Positions 26,401 to 37,315 of a stretch of 64,000 nt of DNA are shown here, one piece after another. The position numbers were made by a program, and so were the translations under genes. The stretch's first letter is position 1; each line of letters opens with the position of its first letter. The stretch covers positions 30,265,773 through 30,329,772 of the forward strand of contig OW121850.1 in the NCBI GenBank assembly GCA_933228895.1. The letters are read 5' to 3'. Source of the stretch: Platycnemis pennipes. Its lineage: Eukaryota > Arthropoda > Insecta > Odonata > Platycnemididae. Below the pieces are notes generated by a model. That model saw only the letters and a list, made by a program, of their open reading frames with translations, was not told the DNA's origin and did no database searches.

Positions 26401-27195
26401 ATATTTCAGCACGGAATTTCACGCTTGAGGACAGAAAGTCGAATAATTAGGTCGCCAGCTTTTTACTCCCGGTACTTGTTTTACAAGGATGATTATGAGT
26501 TGTGATCTCATTTCCTGCTGGGCAAAACATCTCATCGCCAACGCTTGCATCCAAGCATTGACCTTCATGGTGAAATTGTTGTTTCAACTGAGCCCAGACG
26601 TTCATAGATGCTAGTGGAGACTTAATGTCGGAACACTTAAAAAGCTCGTTTTACTTTCCTTTCATCACTATTTTAACTCCGAAATTGGATGACACATTCA
26701 TGACTCTTGAGGACACATACTGTACAGGATAGTAGATAGTAATATCCACTTAATATTATAAGCTTAGCTATGTAATGAACCACTTATCTGCAATCATACA
26801 TATAAACAACTGTGATTAACACTGCCTAGATAAAATGCTAAAGAGTATGAAAACAACTCATTGGACATTCACGTAAGCTGACAAAATAAATATAAATTGC
26901 GTACGTGTAACATATTGGCCATGGTTTTTGATTTCAAGTGCACAATTTTCTTTTGCATGGAGCCAAGCACAAAAAACATCCTATGACAGCGCAGGTAGTC
27001 TGCTTTAGCTTCACGGCAGCCGGCAACACAATAAAAATACATGCACAGAGCGGAATAACATGAGAAAATGTACGTATATTATGAGCTATATCAATGTCGA
27101 TGGCAATGCATCAGCAGTCTGCTAAGAAAGGGACACAGAAGTCGACGCGCAAGGTGGGAACAAACTCCTCAGAGGAAAGCGAAGGATGTAGGGGA
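23451..27195. other. long AT-rich non-coding stretch
   Basis: About 3.7 kb of AT-rich DNA with no ORF of note and no repeat I could pair within the window. Confidence 0.55.
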
Positions 27196-27800
27196 TCGCT
27201 AATGATTTATTTTTAGCGCTGGCCTCGAAATGAGCGCATGTGTTCGTGTGAGTGTGGTGAATATTCAAATTCTAGAAGTTGAACGGGTGTTCTCGAACAA
27301 TGGGAAGGGCGGATGTGAGTCCTAAATAGTTCGCCCTCGTGTTGGATGATTTCCCGACCAGAGCGATGAGGGATGCTGAAACTGGAAGAACTGGTGCATG
27401 TATGTGTGTGTCGGTATCCTATCGGTCGCGATGAGGTGTGCGCGCGACCAGAAGAAGGTCGTAATCCACTTTCACTTTGCCCTCGCTGTCGGCGAAGTTT
27501 CCGCTCGACATCCTGACGGGAATTATAATTCCGCCGCTGGACTCTTACCAGCTGAGTTAGATGGAGATCTCTTCGCGCGGGCCAATAAAAATACCGCTGC
27601 TTAACTCGCGGGCGAAATAATAAAAAGGACTGGTGCGATGAATTTTTACGAAATTTAGGGGAGTCGTGCTGCTCGAATTTTAAAGCGAGAAAGGGTTTCC
27701 GCTGGTCCAAACTCACGAGGCTCAGAGTGGCTTATCCGCCCTTTTACCCGCCGCTTTCTTGCTAGTTTCGTCTCAACTTTCGTGAGATCGTGAGTATCTT
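27196..27800. other. CpG-rich island
   Basis: A GC-rich block in AT-rich surroundings, open for 167 codons on the minus strand without recognisable product. It contains the 30-codon ORF at 27511-27419. A promoter or 5' exon is possible. Confidence 0.35.
27419..27511 (-). CDS. possible 30-codon small ORF in a CpG-rich island
   Basis: An ATG on the minus strand opens 30 codons beginning MSSGNFADSEGKVKV, with notably GC-rich third positions, before a TAG. The length is too small to be significant by itself. It could be a first-exon fragment (GGCAAA|GTGAAA would be a weak donor) or chance. A longer overlapping frame on the same strand (27213-27716) looks like arbitrary translation. Confidence 0.15.
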   Translation of the reverse strand: MSSGNFADSEGKVKVDYDLLLVARTPHRDR

Positions 27801-27989
27801 ATTTACAGAGAGTTTGTTTTACGTGCCGGCTGCTGTTTCCCAATACTCGCAATAAATTAGGTTAAGGACTTATTGTTTGCTGTGCATTCCTTTTCCCTAA
27901 AAAAAAACAGTTGCTAAAAAGTTGTTTTGATGGCAAAAACATTTATCATTTACGCATGAGAATATAGATTCCGTGTTGAATCCATAAAA

Positions 27990-28050
27990 AAACATTACGC
28001 TCACCTGGCAACTCAAAGGTCACAGGTTCGAACTCCGCATAGAAAATGGA
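27990..28050 (+). repeat. tRNA-like box B relic
   Basis: AGGTCACAGGTTCGAACTCC (about 28017-28036) is a very good box B / T-arm. The upstream box A is degenerate. Likely an old tRNA-derived SINE fragment. Confidence 0.35.
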
Positions 28051-30410
28051 TGGAATGGAAAATCTCTCTCCTAGGAATAATTTCAACCATTTTGTTTTGC
28101 TAAGACTATATCATATAATCACGGAAGCTGAAGCAGGCAAAAACCAAAACTTGTGCCTGTTTCATGCGTCGTGAACGATGCAGAAAGCAGTTCTCAGTGC
28201 AAAATTTAGAATTCAATCAAGCCAAAAATTATTTGTTTCCTTTGTTTTATTGTTTCTGGCATCAAATAATTGCACAGACTCGAAGATTGAAAGGGTAAAA
28301 TACCGTTAAATTATTTCGTTTTTCTTTATGCTCATTCTATATGTCCATGGATCCAACTTTGAGACTTAGCGAAGCCATTGTGCTCCGCCAAAAAGGTCTC
28401 TGGACGGTGGGTCAGTTTGAGCCTCCTGAGATACGCCAATGTTTCCCTCCAACACCACTTGGAGATGTTGGCTCTACCTCAGGCAGTCTGCTTGCACGTA
28501 GGAACCCCCAGAGAACCCCGTTCGGCTTGTCCTTGGACTTCCCAAGCACCGATCCAACAGAGATAACCTACGTTGGAGGCGGTGCCCAAACCCGGCATCA
28601 GTTTAAACTTCCTCGCCCCTTTTAGACTCTTGACGAAGAAAGATGTCGGAACCTAGCGCAAACTACAGTGGCAGAAATGGGCGTATTTAGGTCAATTTAG
28701 AATCTTCCTGTAGACCCAGAGTAAAATAAAAGCTACTAGAAAACCCTAGCGTGACAAAACAAAAAAATTTGTATGAAAATAAATGGAAGACATTATGTGC
28801 GGAGCGATGGAATGGGGAGCAAATATGACCAACGAACGATGTTTCATGTACATAATTATTCGAGGACTTCAACGGCAAACAAGCATTTATAGTCTCATGA
28901 GAATATTTCTAAACATTTCAAGCCTTTCTTAACCAAATTTTATCCATAGTCTTCGCCAGAAATATTTGCACTCAGTTCTTCATGGTAGGTTTAATGCCAG
29001 CGCAGTTAATCCCACCAGACCAAACTAGCGCGCATTGCATTGTAATCACTCGAATTAAAAAATTAATTCAGCATTTGTCTTGTCCAAACGTCTTAAAAAA
29101 TGTTAACGAGGAATCAAATGTGGAATAACCGTACAGCTTATTTAGTACATACTTTTTATTTAGTTGTATGTATATGAATTCCACTTGTTTGTGAAAGAAA
29201 ATTATTTTTTTTTTAACCTTTCGTTTAAAGTGTTGGGCAAAATCCACTCGCAAATCTGAGCAAGAGAAACAGGACATATCAAGGTTTATGAATATTTTTT
29301 GCAAAAACAGTGAAAATGATGAATCAGCGTGAAGAGTTTTATCGTAGATGTGCGTGGCAATCGTCATAATTATAGTCTTTGCCCTGAATCTGCAAATTGC
29401 GGAACAGTGATTTGATCCGGTCAGTAAAGTGTTTTTTCCAGACCAGTTTGAAGCTAGGGGCATTCTTTCGGGTGATTGATGAAAACACCTTTTAATTATT
29501 TAAAAAATATGGTAGACGTATTAGTGTAAACGCTACAACTTAAACTGAGTGTTCAGGCCTCACATGAATTAAGTTTGCAAATGCAATGGTTAAAATAGCG
29601 CCCTAGATCGAAGTGGGATACGACCGCATCTCCTTCGGCGTGATCACTTATTTTGCACCGAGTGTCAAATCGACTGCCTTCATATAGACGTCTAAATATA
29701 GCATCTTTTCTAATGGTTGTGTTATGCTTGATTTTGTTTGGATAATATCTCTGATTTCATTTCAGTAAGAATATTTCCGAGGTAAAAAAACCTTATTATG
29801 TAATTTCTGTTTTGATTAAAACGAGCAAGTTCTCATCTTCTTTAACCTTTAAAATTAGTTTCTGTAAGCTTACTTAATTTGCTGACCTCTACATATTGGC
29901 ATATTTATTCTCTTTTCAACACTAAACCTTTTACTGTGTGTATATCTTGCGAGGCATTCCTTTTCCACACTGTCCGTTCACCTGTTCTCTGACGACTCTT
30001 CATTTGGCCGTCATATCTCAAATCTTGGTTGGTTAGATTACTCCATTTTTCAAAAGTAAAATTATAAACCTCTTAAATAAAAGATAGAATTCATTAATAT
30101 TTTGGGCATTTTTGTTGTTGGTTTACGCTATTGCATAGATACTGCACATCTTCCGTTAATAAACTCATACAGGAAATTCCAGAGGCTCAAGCATATCCAT
30201 GTGTCTGTATAGAATTAATTTAATGCCATACAGGCTATGCTCCTCACTAATGACCGGCCTTACTATGCCTTTCCTTTTGGAAGCATTCTAAAAGTACTCT
30301 AGTGCAAAATTAGACTTGGGATAAAATTCGTTTTGCGACGGTATCTTCAAATATAGCCAGCAAATAAATTTCCATATGAAGAGAAGATCATGGTATATCG
30401 TGCTAATTAC
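28051..30410. other. AT-rich non-coding DNA (possibly intronic)
   Basis: No supported gene. A 94-codon frame at 28341-28625 is GC-richer than its flanks but matches nothing I know. Confidence 0.45.
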
Positions 30411-30542
30411 CTTTCGAAATCCACGTAACCTGTTGCAAACCACGACGCAGTCATTCCTCTCAATGCACGTACTCATTCTCCGACTTAGTCTCGCCACCAT
30501 TCCCCGCAATCTATACTCTTTAAAGTCCTCGTCACTGAAAAC
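30411..30542 (-). CDS. candidate second exon (44 codons) downstream of the main exon
   Basis: A minus-strand stretch of 132 bases lies between an acceptor-like TTCAG and a donor-like AAAG|GTAATT. It is open in one frame and phase 0 at both ends, so it would join in frame to the exon ending at 32954, with an intron of about 2.4 kb. The predicted peptide is charged, with segments DEDFKEYRLRG and RRMSTCIERND. A second acceptor eight bases further in (TTTTCAG, exon from 30534) would change the entry phase. The surrounding frame is open for 405 bases, unusual for this AT-rich interval. The polypyrimidine tract is weak and I recognise no domain, so this may be chance. Confidence 0.3.
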
Positions 30543-32953
30543 CTGAACTAGATGTTGCATAACATGCCTTTTTGAGAATTGGATTCGATGGAATTTTCCT
30601 TTCTTTTTCTCCCTTTCGTTCCACTTTTCGCTCCCCGCTGTCTTCACCGCGGATAAAACTATCCACAGGCAGTTTGAATACTCATTTGCACCCAATTCTT
30701 CGAATTATGAGGAAAATAGCTAACGTTTCTCTAGTCTGTTCGTCTTATTATGTATCACTACATCTCGCGAGGGATGCGGCCTGCCCTGAGAATGAGAAAG
30801 GCGTGCGAATGCAAACAAACACTCTCACAAGACTGGATCAAAACATTGATTATGGAGAGTGGATTGATGCTTTTTTTCAAATAAACATTCCTATGTCTTT
30901 TTGTGCATCGTTGCCGTCTCTTTCGGCTTGCTTTTATTCTCGATCATTCGTCTGAATCGTTGAGGTATGCTAAACTGCTGTGGTGTGTTTCTCCTCCTCG
31001 TCATCCTTGAAAATCTCTTTAGCTGCTTTTGATTCGCGACGAAGGAAAAAAACGCCCACATTTCTCGAGGCGAGAGCTTGGTCGAAAATTTCTCCCTCTC
31101 CCGGATGTTGATCTTAATCGAACGCTACCCCTGTTATGAATGGCACGCAACAAATAAACAAAAAAACCTCACAGGATCAAGGTGTACATCATTTTCAGGA
31201 TATCCATTTGAATGACATTGAAGCAAAGCCATCCCATGATTCTCTAGGTCTAGATTTTGAGTTAGAACACTTTTCTACCAGAGTGTGTACTTAAATTAAC
31301 CATCCAATCTGCTACGAGCTACGTCATACCTATTTTTAATACGAAGTTTGCATATATCAATATACATGAGCATTGACCTTGCTGGAAAGCAGCCATAAAC
31401 GCCTCATATCACCCGTCTTAACTAATGAGAGGCAAGTGTGGAAGAATTCGCGGTTTGTTCATAAATTCAAACCTAGAAAAGCTTGGAATGAAACCCTAAT
31501 GGAGCTTAATGACATATTCCTACGATTTTCTACGTTTCAGCTTCATGTTTCCTATGAAGTAAACTTTTAGCTGGAGATCAGAGAGTTGATTTTAAGGTGG
31601 TGTTTGACAACTCGAGATTACTGCATTTTCACTTGACCGCTTTTACTTTATGCTTTAATCTCGGGGAAATTATTGACAATTCTTTTTTTGCAACAACTGG
31701 GGTGAATTGAAATATACCGGTATATTTACACTATTGAATATCGCCGCGTGTATTTTAACGCATATATTTCGGGATGCGGAAGCACATACGATACTATCAT
31801 GGATAGATTCGTACTTTTTATTGCATACAGTTATGAATTCTTGAGCAATTATCTTTATATTATCATTTAAGAACGCATGATAACTTTCGAATCTATTGAC
31901 GAATTCTCCTTTCATCGCTCAAATATTCCGAAGTCTCAATTCATGAATCCTCTAAAAAGTACGATTCTGTTCAACACGTCCTTCATACCTCATATCTGAA
32001 ATTCAGATGTTGTGGCCTAATTAGTCCGCGGACATGCCTAATATTTCCTCTACCTTTCCCTCTCTATGGTAAACCATGGAGAGAAGTCTTTAAATGCTAC
32101 ATTTGAGAAATCAAGGATCATTTCCAAAAAGTAAAATGTGAGGCATCAAATAATTTTTCCAAAGTAACATTCCTTATCGACGGAAAAATGAAGAGAACAC
32201 CACATAATTTTAAATGATATAATATATTTTTGAATTTAAATTTTGCCTATTTAAAGCTCTTTAAATTTTGTGATACCCGTAGTAAATTCTTAAAAATTAT
32301 GAATCCACTGTTTTTAAAACGTGAAACTTATGTTGACATATGAATTGCGTCCCGATATAGTCATATACAGAATTTTGTTTTTCATCTGGTAAAACGATAC
32401 AAACAAATATTTTGGTTTTAAGTTCAGGAGGTCAAGGCTTTGAGACACTCGTTGCGCAGTCATTGTGCTTAGACATTTTCATGAAGTTGAATAAAATTTT
32501 ATACATGAAAAATATATCGTTATAATATATATTTTTCAGCTCTTTATAGTTATTAAGATAATTTGAAGTCCTAATCCACGATATTCACTCTTTTTGGTGA
32601 CTAAGTCACATAAATTTACATCAATTTTGTATTGGTAACTTGAACTACTTTAAACCTATCATGAAGTTCGAAGATGAGTATAATTTAGTAATATTCATGC
32701 AATTATGATTTAACAAGAGTTAAGGCAGTGCCAAAGGATATTCGCAGAGGAAAAACCTTTCAATGCTGAAATCACGGACTCTCTCAAATATTAAAATATA
32801 GTGCGTATGGACACTCACCTAATATTAGTGACTAGTAGATATTATAATAAGATTTTTTCCTATGCTTTAATGCAAGGTTTTAACATAAACTCATGCTGTA
32901 CCTGAAACTGAGAAAAACCTGTAATTGTAATGATATAACTTAATTGTACTCAC
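30543..32953 (-). other. probable intron of the 33-36 kb gene
   Basis: AT-rich DNA directly downstream of the donor at 32953. Apart from the candidate exon at 30542-30411 I see no convincing coding or repeat structure. If that candidate is wrong, the intron continues to the left and may leave the window. Confidence 0.45.
32946..32953 (-). promoter_or_regulatory. splice donor ending the main exon
   Basis: On the minus strand the exon reads AAGAAGG and is followed by GTGAGTAC, a near-consensus 5' splice site. The coding-like, GC-rich composition ends here and AT-rich DNA begins immediately, which supports the boundary. Confidence 0.8.
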
Positions 32954-35911
32954 CCTTCTTTCCTCTGCTGATGCGTATCCATCAGTGCGGTCCCTCCTCC
33001 TGTCGTACGTAGATTTATGGTAATCACCGGTAACAGCGGTCTTCTCCTCTGTAGCCTCCTTAACGCCACTGCATCTCTTTCTCGAGAAGAGGTTCCTAAA
33101 TCCACCCTTTTTCTTCTCTTCTCCCTCCTTTTCCCCTTTTTTCCCTTTACTCTTCTTGTCTGCAGCGATTTGATCTTCCTCCTCAATAACATTTGAGGTG
33201 GATTTTTTCTTAAGGGTGGATTCACCTTTCTTCTGGTAACGCCTACTGCTGCTTTTTGCGGTCGTGTTGTTGTTACGCTCATCATAGTCGTCTACATCTG
33301 AGTGACTACCCTCTTTGCCGTTCACCCTCTGTTCCTCCTCCTCCAGGTCTTCCAGTCGTCCTTTTCCCTTTTCTTTCCTGCTTCTAGAACGACTGTAATG
33401 ACCATCTTCTCCATCCTGAGGTCCATTCTTTTCTTCGACCTCCTCCTCTTCCTCTTCTTCGTATCCCTCAGAAGTTCGGCGTCTCCTTCGCCGGCGTTCC
33501 CTATGGTAGTAGCTCTCTACCTTAGATTCCCCAACGATCAGCTGCTGATCGTGGCCACTGTGCTTTTCATCAGATGAGGGTGCCCAATGGCGTATTAATA
33601 CGGAGGAAGTTGGAAGATCTGCGTCTCTTCGCTTGTCCGCAGCGCGCACCAAACGGGTGGAGACCATTGATGAAGACACCACATTGTTACCTTTGCTGTT
33701 GTTGACTGTGGTGGTCGTGGAACCACTCCCTCTGCGCTTATCCTGAAGGGTCGTACTGTCTTCTGGACTGGCACCGTAGTAAAAGAATCGATCCTTTGAA
33801 CCATTGAGTCCCGGATTGTCGTTGGTAATCGTAACACGCGAGATGTTGTTACAACTTCCACCGATCTGCGCAGAGCGGAGGCTCGGCCCTCCGTTCATCA
33901 CTATTTTAGCGGTCACTCCCTCATCCACAGTCACTTTGCCTCCAGTTTTGGGCCTCCTCCTCCCAGAACCACCCACACCAGAATCGTTTTCGATTCCGGA
34001 GTCGAAAAGATCCTTTCTGTTGTGCCCGAGGCCTTTGCTGAACTGGTCTGTCTTGTTGAGGCCATAGTCGAGGCTTCCTCGACGATAGTTGCGGTCGACG
34101 AGATCGTCTTCATCGTCTTCGTCAAATCGCCTGTAGTTTTCTATCCGGCGGGGATCGGAGCCTTTCTGGATCGGTTTTGTATGGCGGCGGGACCTATAGT
34201 CGCCGTCGATATAATCCACTTTGCCTGAGTCAGCCGCCCTGGACGACGTGCTCCGGTGATGGTGGCTGTAATATGAGGTAGATGTCATTCCTCCCGCCCC
34301 CACTCCACCCCCACCGCCAATCCTCATCATGTCCCCTGCGATTCCCTCGTCCTCCTCCTCCTCCTCCCCCGCACCTTTGCCCTTCACCTCCTCGAAGTCC
34401 TCTTCTTCCTCCTCTTCCTCCTCGCCCTCCGAGCCGAGACGCTTCCTCCCTTTGGGCCGCGAGTATATCCTCCCTGCACCCTCTGCTGCAACCACGACCG
34501 GCACCTTATCCACTCGCTGGTGATTCAGCACTGAAGTGTGGACAGTTCTCTTGACTCCGCCGCCCCCGGTTCTCGAGGACGGCCCACCCCCTTCGCCTCC
34601 ACCTCCGCCACCTTCCCGCCCACTGACCACCACCTGCGCGTAGATTACCTCCTTCCCTCCGCGTGGGACTCGCTGATCGAGGCCGCCTATTCCGTCCGAG
34701 TCAACCCCGTTCCTCGGTTGGGCGGCCGACTTGGCCAGAGCGGCCTGCACGCTGCTCGGGTCCGTATAAGAGAAGGGCCGGTTGTTGTTGTGATTCACAA
34801 TATAGTCGTCGGCACCATATGCGTCCATGAGTGTGGTGGCGTAGCCCCTCCCGACCACCGGAGGGGGACCCTTGGGTCGCCTCGTGGTGCTCAGTTGCTG
34901 CGCCAGTCCCGTGACGGTGCCCCGAGTGAGCGGTGGGCGATCCGCGGGCATCTGACTGCTGTGCACCATCCTACCGCCCGTTGAAGTCTCCACGCAGATC
35001 GCTGAAGTCTCCCCGTCTTCCTCCTCCTTGTAGTCCTCCCTGGTCAGGGAGTCCAAGCTGCTCTCCTCTTGACCGCTGCTGCGGAGCAACGAGTCCCCGC
35101 TGGCTCCGCCGTCTTCTCCCGCCGCCGCCGCCGACTCCTTCGGGATGCTGCGGCTCTCCCCGCCCGTGGACCGCGCGCTGAAATAATCTCCGCCCGCAGA
35201 GGCTGACCCGGCTATCACGGGAGTCGTCGCCTCTATGATCGGGGAGAGAGCTTTCTTCTTTCGCCGTTCCCTCGGCGGCCTCTCGAGGGAGGAGTAGTCG
35301 GTCGTGCTGGCCCCCCCGCCCTCCTCGCTGCTGAACGTCACCACGGCGGGGAGCGGAGGCTCGGAGCGAGCGGCCGGGAGGGGAGGCGAGATGAGGAGCC
35401 GGGGGGGAGGCTGGGCGCGCCGGTGTTTCCGTCGGTTGAGGAGGAGGAGGGGGACAGCAGCGGCGGCCTTGCCTCCGCCGTTTCCCCCGCCCTTGGGCAG
35501 CGGGAGGGTCGTGCAGGCGACCCTGTCGGCCTCGCGCAGGACTTTCTTCGCCTCCTTGGCCAACGCCTGGCGGGAGTGCGGCGGATCGAGTCGCCGGACG
35601 AGGCCGGCCGAGGGGTCAGGGGGTGGCGAGGGGGCGAGCCGGTGCCTCCGCTTGAAGGAACCGCCCCCGAATCGACCTCTCTCGCCCAGGTAGGACGGGA
35701 TCCGCTTGACCCTAACGTCCCTGTGGAAGGACACCCTCTTGCTGCCGCTGGCTGTTGTGGCGACTGTGGCCGAGGAGGATGACCCCGTGGAAGTCACGGA
35801 GCGTCGGGAGCGTAGCGAGGAGGATCTGCGTAGAAGGGGAATGGGTGGGCGTCGGCCGACCAGGAGTCTACTGCTGCTCGGCACGGCAGCGCTGCTCTGA
35901 GGGTCGTGCAT
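32954..35911 (-). CDS. first coding exon of an unidentified, low-complexity protein (about 986 aa, continues beyond this exon)
   Basis: This is the only long open frame in the window. It opens at an ATG with an in-frame TGA about 105 bases upstream and no good splice acceptor between, so I take the ATG as the true start. The frame runs on to 32891, but a strong donor (AAGG|GTGAGT) at 32953 ends the exon after a whole codon (phase 0). The roughly 20 residues past it are intron. Seen in the protein: a Ser/Arg-rich N-terminus (1-60); the basic motif RVSF at about 59-62; Pro/Gly/Ala-rich stretches (90-350); Gly runs (430-450, 531-540); acidic runs (about 495-521, 817-826); an Asp/Arg-rich stretch (590-612); an Arg run (804-811); and a Lys/Glu-rich C-terminal third. 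There is no signal peptide, membrane helix or folded domain I recognise. RVSF fits the known PP1-docking consensus, so a PP1-binding scaffold is possible, but this is inference from four residues. GC-rich codon use contrasts with the AT-rich flanks. Confidence 0.8.
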
Positions 35912-36560
35912 CCTGCAGCCCCGGGCATATCTCCCTCCGGGAACCCTTAGGATGGTGGCGCTAGGATCTGCGTGTTCGCACCCGCAGTGCTCACTCGATA
36001 TTCTCCCATCTCACTCGCGCCATCCCACTCCTCTTTCCCGTATAAATATCACAATGTTTCCCAATGCGAAAGAAACGATGTCCCCTTTGGAGATGCCTTT
36101 TCAGGGTCTCGGTTACTGGGAAAGCGAAAGGAGGGGATTTCTGCACGAACCCTCTCGCTTGCAGGGGTTGTTTTGTGTCTCGATCGTGAGAGGATGATGA
36201 CTTCCCTCTTCTCTTCCCTCGTCCCCTCTCTACCCTACGATCCCGGAAAAAAACCCGACTGGCGAGTTACGCACCCACTTAATTCGCGTGTGTCTGCCGG
36301 CTCGGGGGTTTTCTTTTTGTCCCCTTTTCCGTACCCTTTTCGTCTCCCTTGCGGACTTCCCGGGAATTTCTCCGCGCCGGGACGCAATATCTCTTCGACT
36401 CCCTCTTGGTGTCTCTTCGTGGTCACGTCCCCACTCCCCTTGCCCTCCCCACCGCGCCCGCCCCCGCTCGAATTCACGCACGCTGCCACTGAGAACACAC
36501 TAAGGCGAAAGAACACACGGGGAGCACACGCGAAGAATCACACACGGGGACACAGGCGGG
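35912..36560 (-). promoter_or_regulatory. 5' untranslated region and proximal promoter region of the main gene
   Basis: GC- and CpG-rich DNA immediately upstream of the ATG at 35911. A short open stretch before the ATG is closed by an in-frame TGA at about 36016-36018, so translation is unlikely to begin further upstream on this exon. No clear TATA box is visible on the minus strand. The composition fits a CpG-island promoter, but no transcription start can be fixed from sequence alone. Confidence 0.45.
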
Positions 36561-37315
36561 GTGGAACACTTCTTCCTCGTCGCTATCCTCCTGTTTTATT
36601 TTTCCTCGTCCACTTCGCATTCGTTGCTTTTTCTCCTACCTTTCTTCGTTTCTCCTCCCCCTCCGTCTCTCCTCTTGTTTTTTTTCCTTACTCCCTTACA
36701 TTTCCCCTCTTCGCCTCCGTCATTCTCCTTCCTCGTCTCCCCTTCCTCTCCTTATGATCCACCTCCACACTCCTCGTACGCACACATGCGCACGCCGCTC
36801 CGAGCACCAAGTTTCCTCCCTTCTCCACACCCCTATCCCTCTCTCCCGGAGTATCTCTGAGGTAGAAGGAGAGTAAGAGAGAGAGAGAGAGAGGAGGCTG
36901 GTGACGTCACGATCTCGCCGTGGTCTGCCTCGCCTTACATGGAGAGAGCTACCTGGGAGACCTGCGTGGAGAAAGAGGTAGAAAGAGAGTGAGAAAAAAA
37001 AGATTAGGACGCTTGAAAGGGGAGATAGGGGGAGGGGTGGAGGAGGAGAAATTGAGTGGAGGGAGGATACAAAGAGTCTTTTGGAGGTGAGTGGAGTAGG
37101 AGGAGGGGGGAGGGGATGGAGTGAGTGGAGGGGAAGTCGATCGGGAGGGAGAGAGAAAGGGGAGTGTGCTCTTGTGGAGGTCGTGCGGAGGTGGGAGTTG
37201 TGTGTAGGATATGGGGAGGGGGCGGGAGAAGTGGGTAGGCGGAGGAGGAGGAGAAGGCGAGGGAAAGGGCAGGGACGGCCGGAGGGGGGGGGGAGGGGTG
37301 TATGAGGGGAGGTGT
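36561..37315. promoter_or_regulatory. polypyrimidine-to-polypurine strand-switch block with GAGA repeats
   Basis: On the plus strand about 290 bases are almost wholly pyrimidine (CT/TCC runs, 36561-36850). The sequence then changes abruptly to purine-rich DNA (GAGA, GGAGG and a G-run near 37290) until about 37315. A short GA dinucleotide repeat lies at about 36876-36893. Blocks like this near promoters are known to bind GAGA-type factors or form triplexes. Its position upstream of the main gene suggests a regulatory role, which is inference. ORFs here are low-complexity artefacts. Confidence 0.5.
36901..36910. promoter_or_regulatory. palindromic CRE-type site (GTGACGTCAC)
   Basis: A perfect 10-base palindrome containing TGACGTCA, the consensus site of CREB/ATF bZIP factors. 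It lies about 990 bases upstream of the start codon of the main gene, just inside the purine-rich half of the strand-switch block, which fits a promoter element. A chance match is possible. Confidence 0.45.

Noticed and set aside
28341..28625. 94-codon ORF, GC-richer than its flanks
   Set aside because: No recognisable family, no splice support. A hammerhead-like phrase just after it (TTGACGAAG...) lacks the GAAA part.
30288..30410. Continuation of the candidate exon frame past the donor
   Set aside because: Composition turns AT-rich straight after GTAATT; likely intron.
35304..35900. Several plus-strand ORFs of 64-129 codons opposite the main exon
   Set aside because: Antisense shadows of the GC-rich coding exon.
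35972..36860. 261-codon plus-strand ORF rich in F/S/P/L
   Set aside because: It translates a polypyrimidine tract; composition alone explains it.
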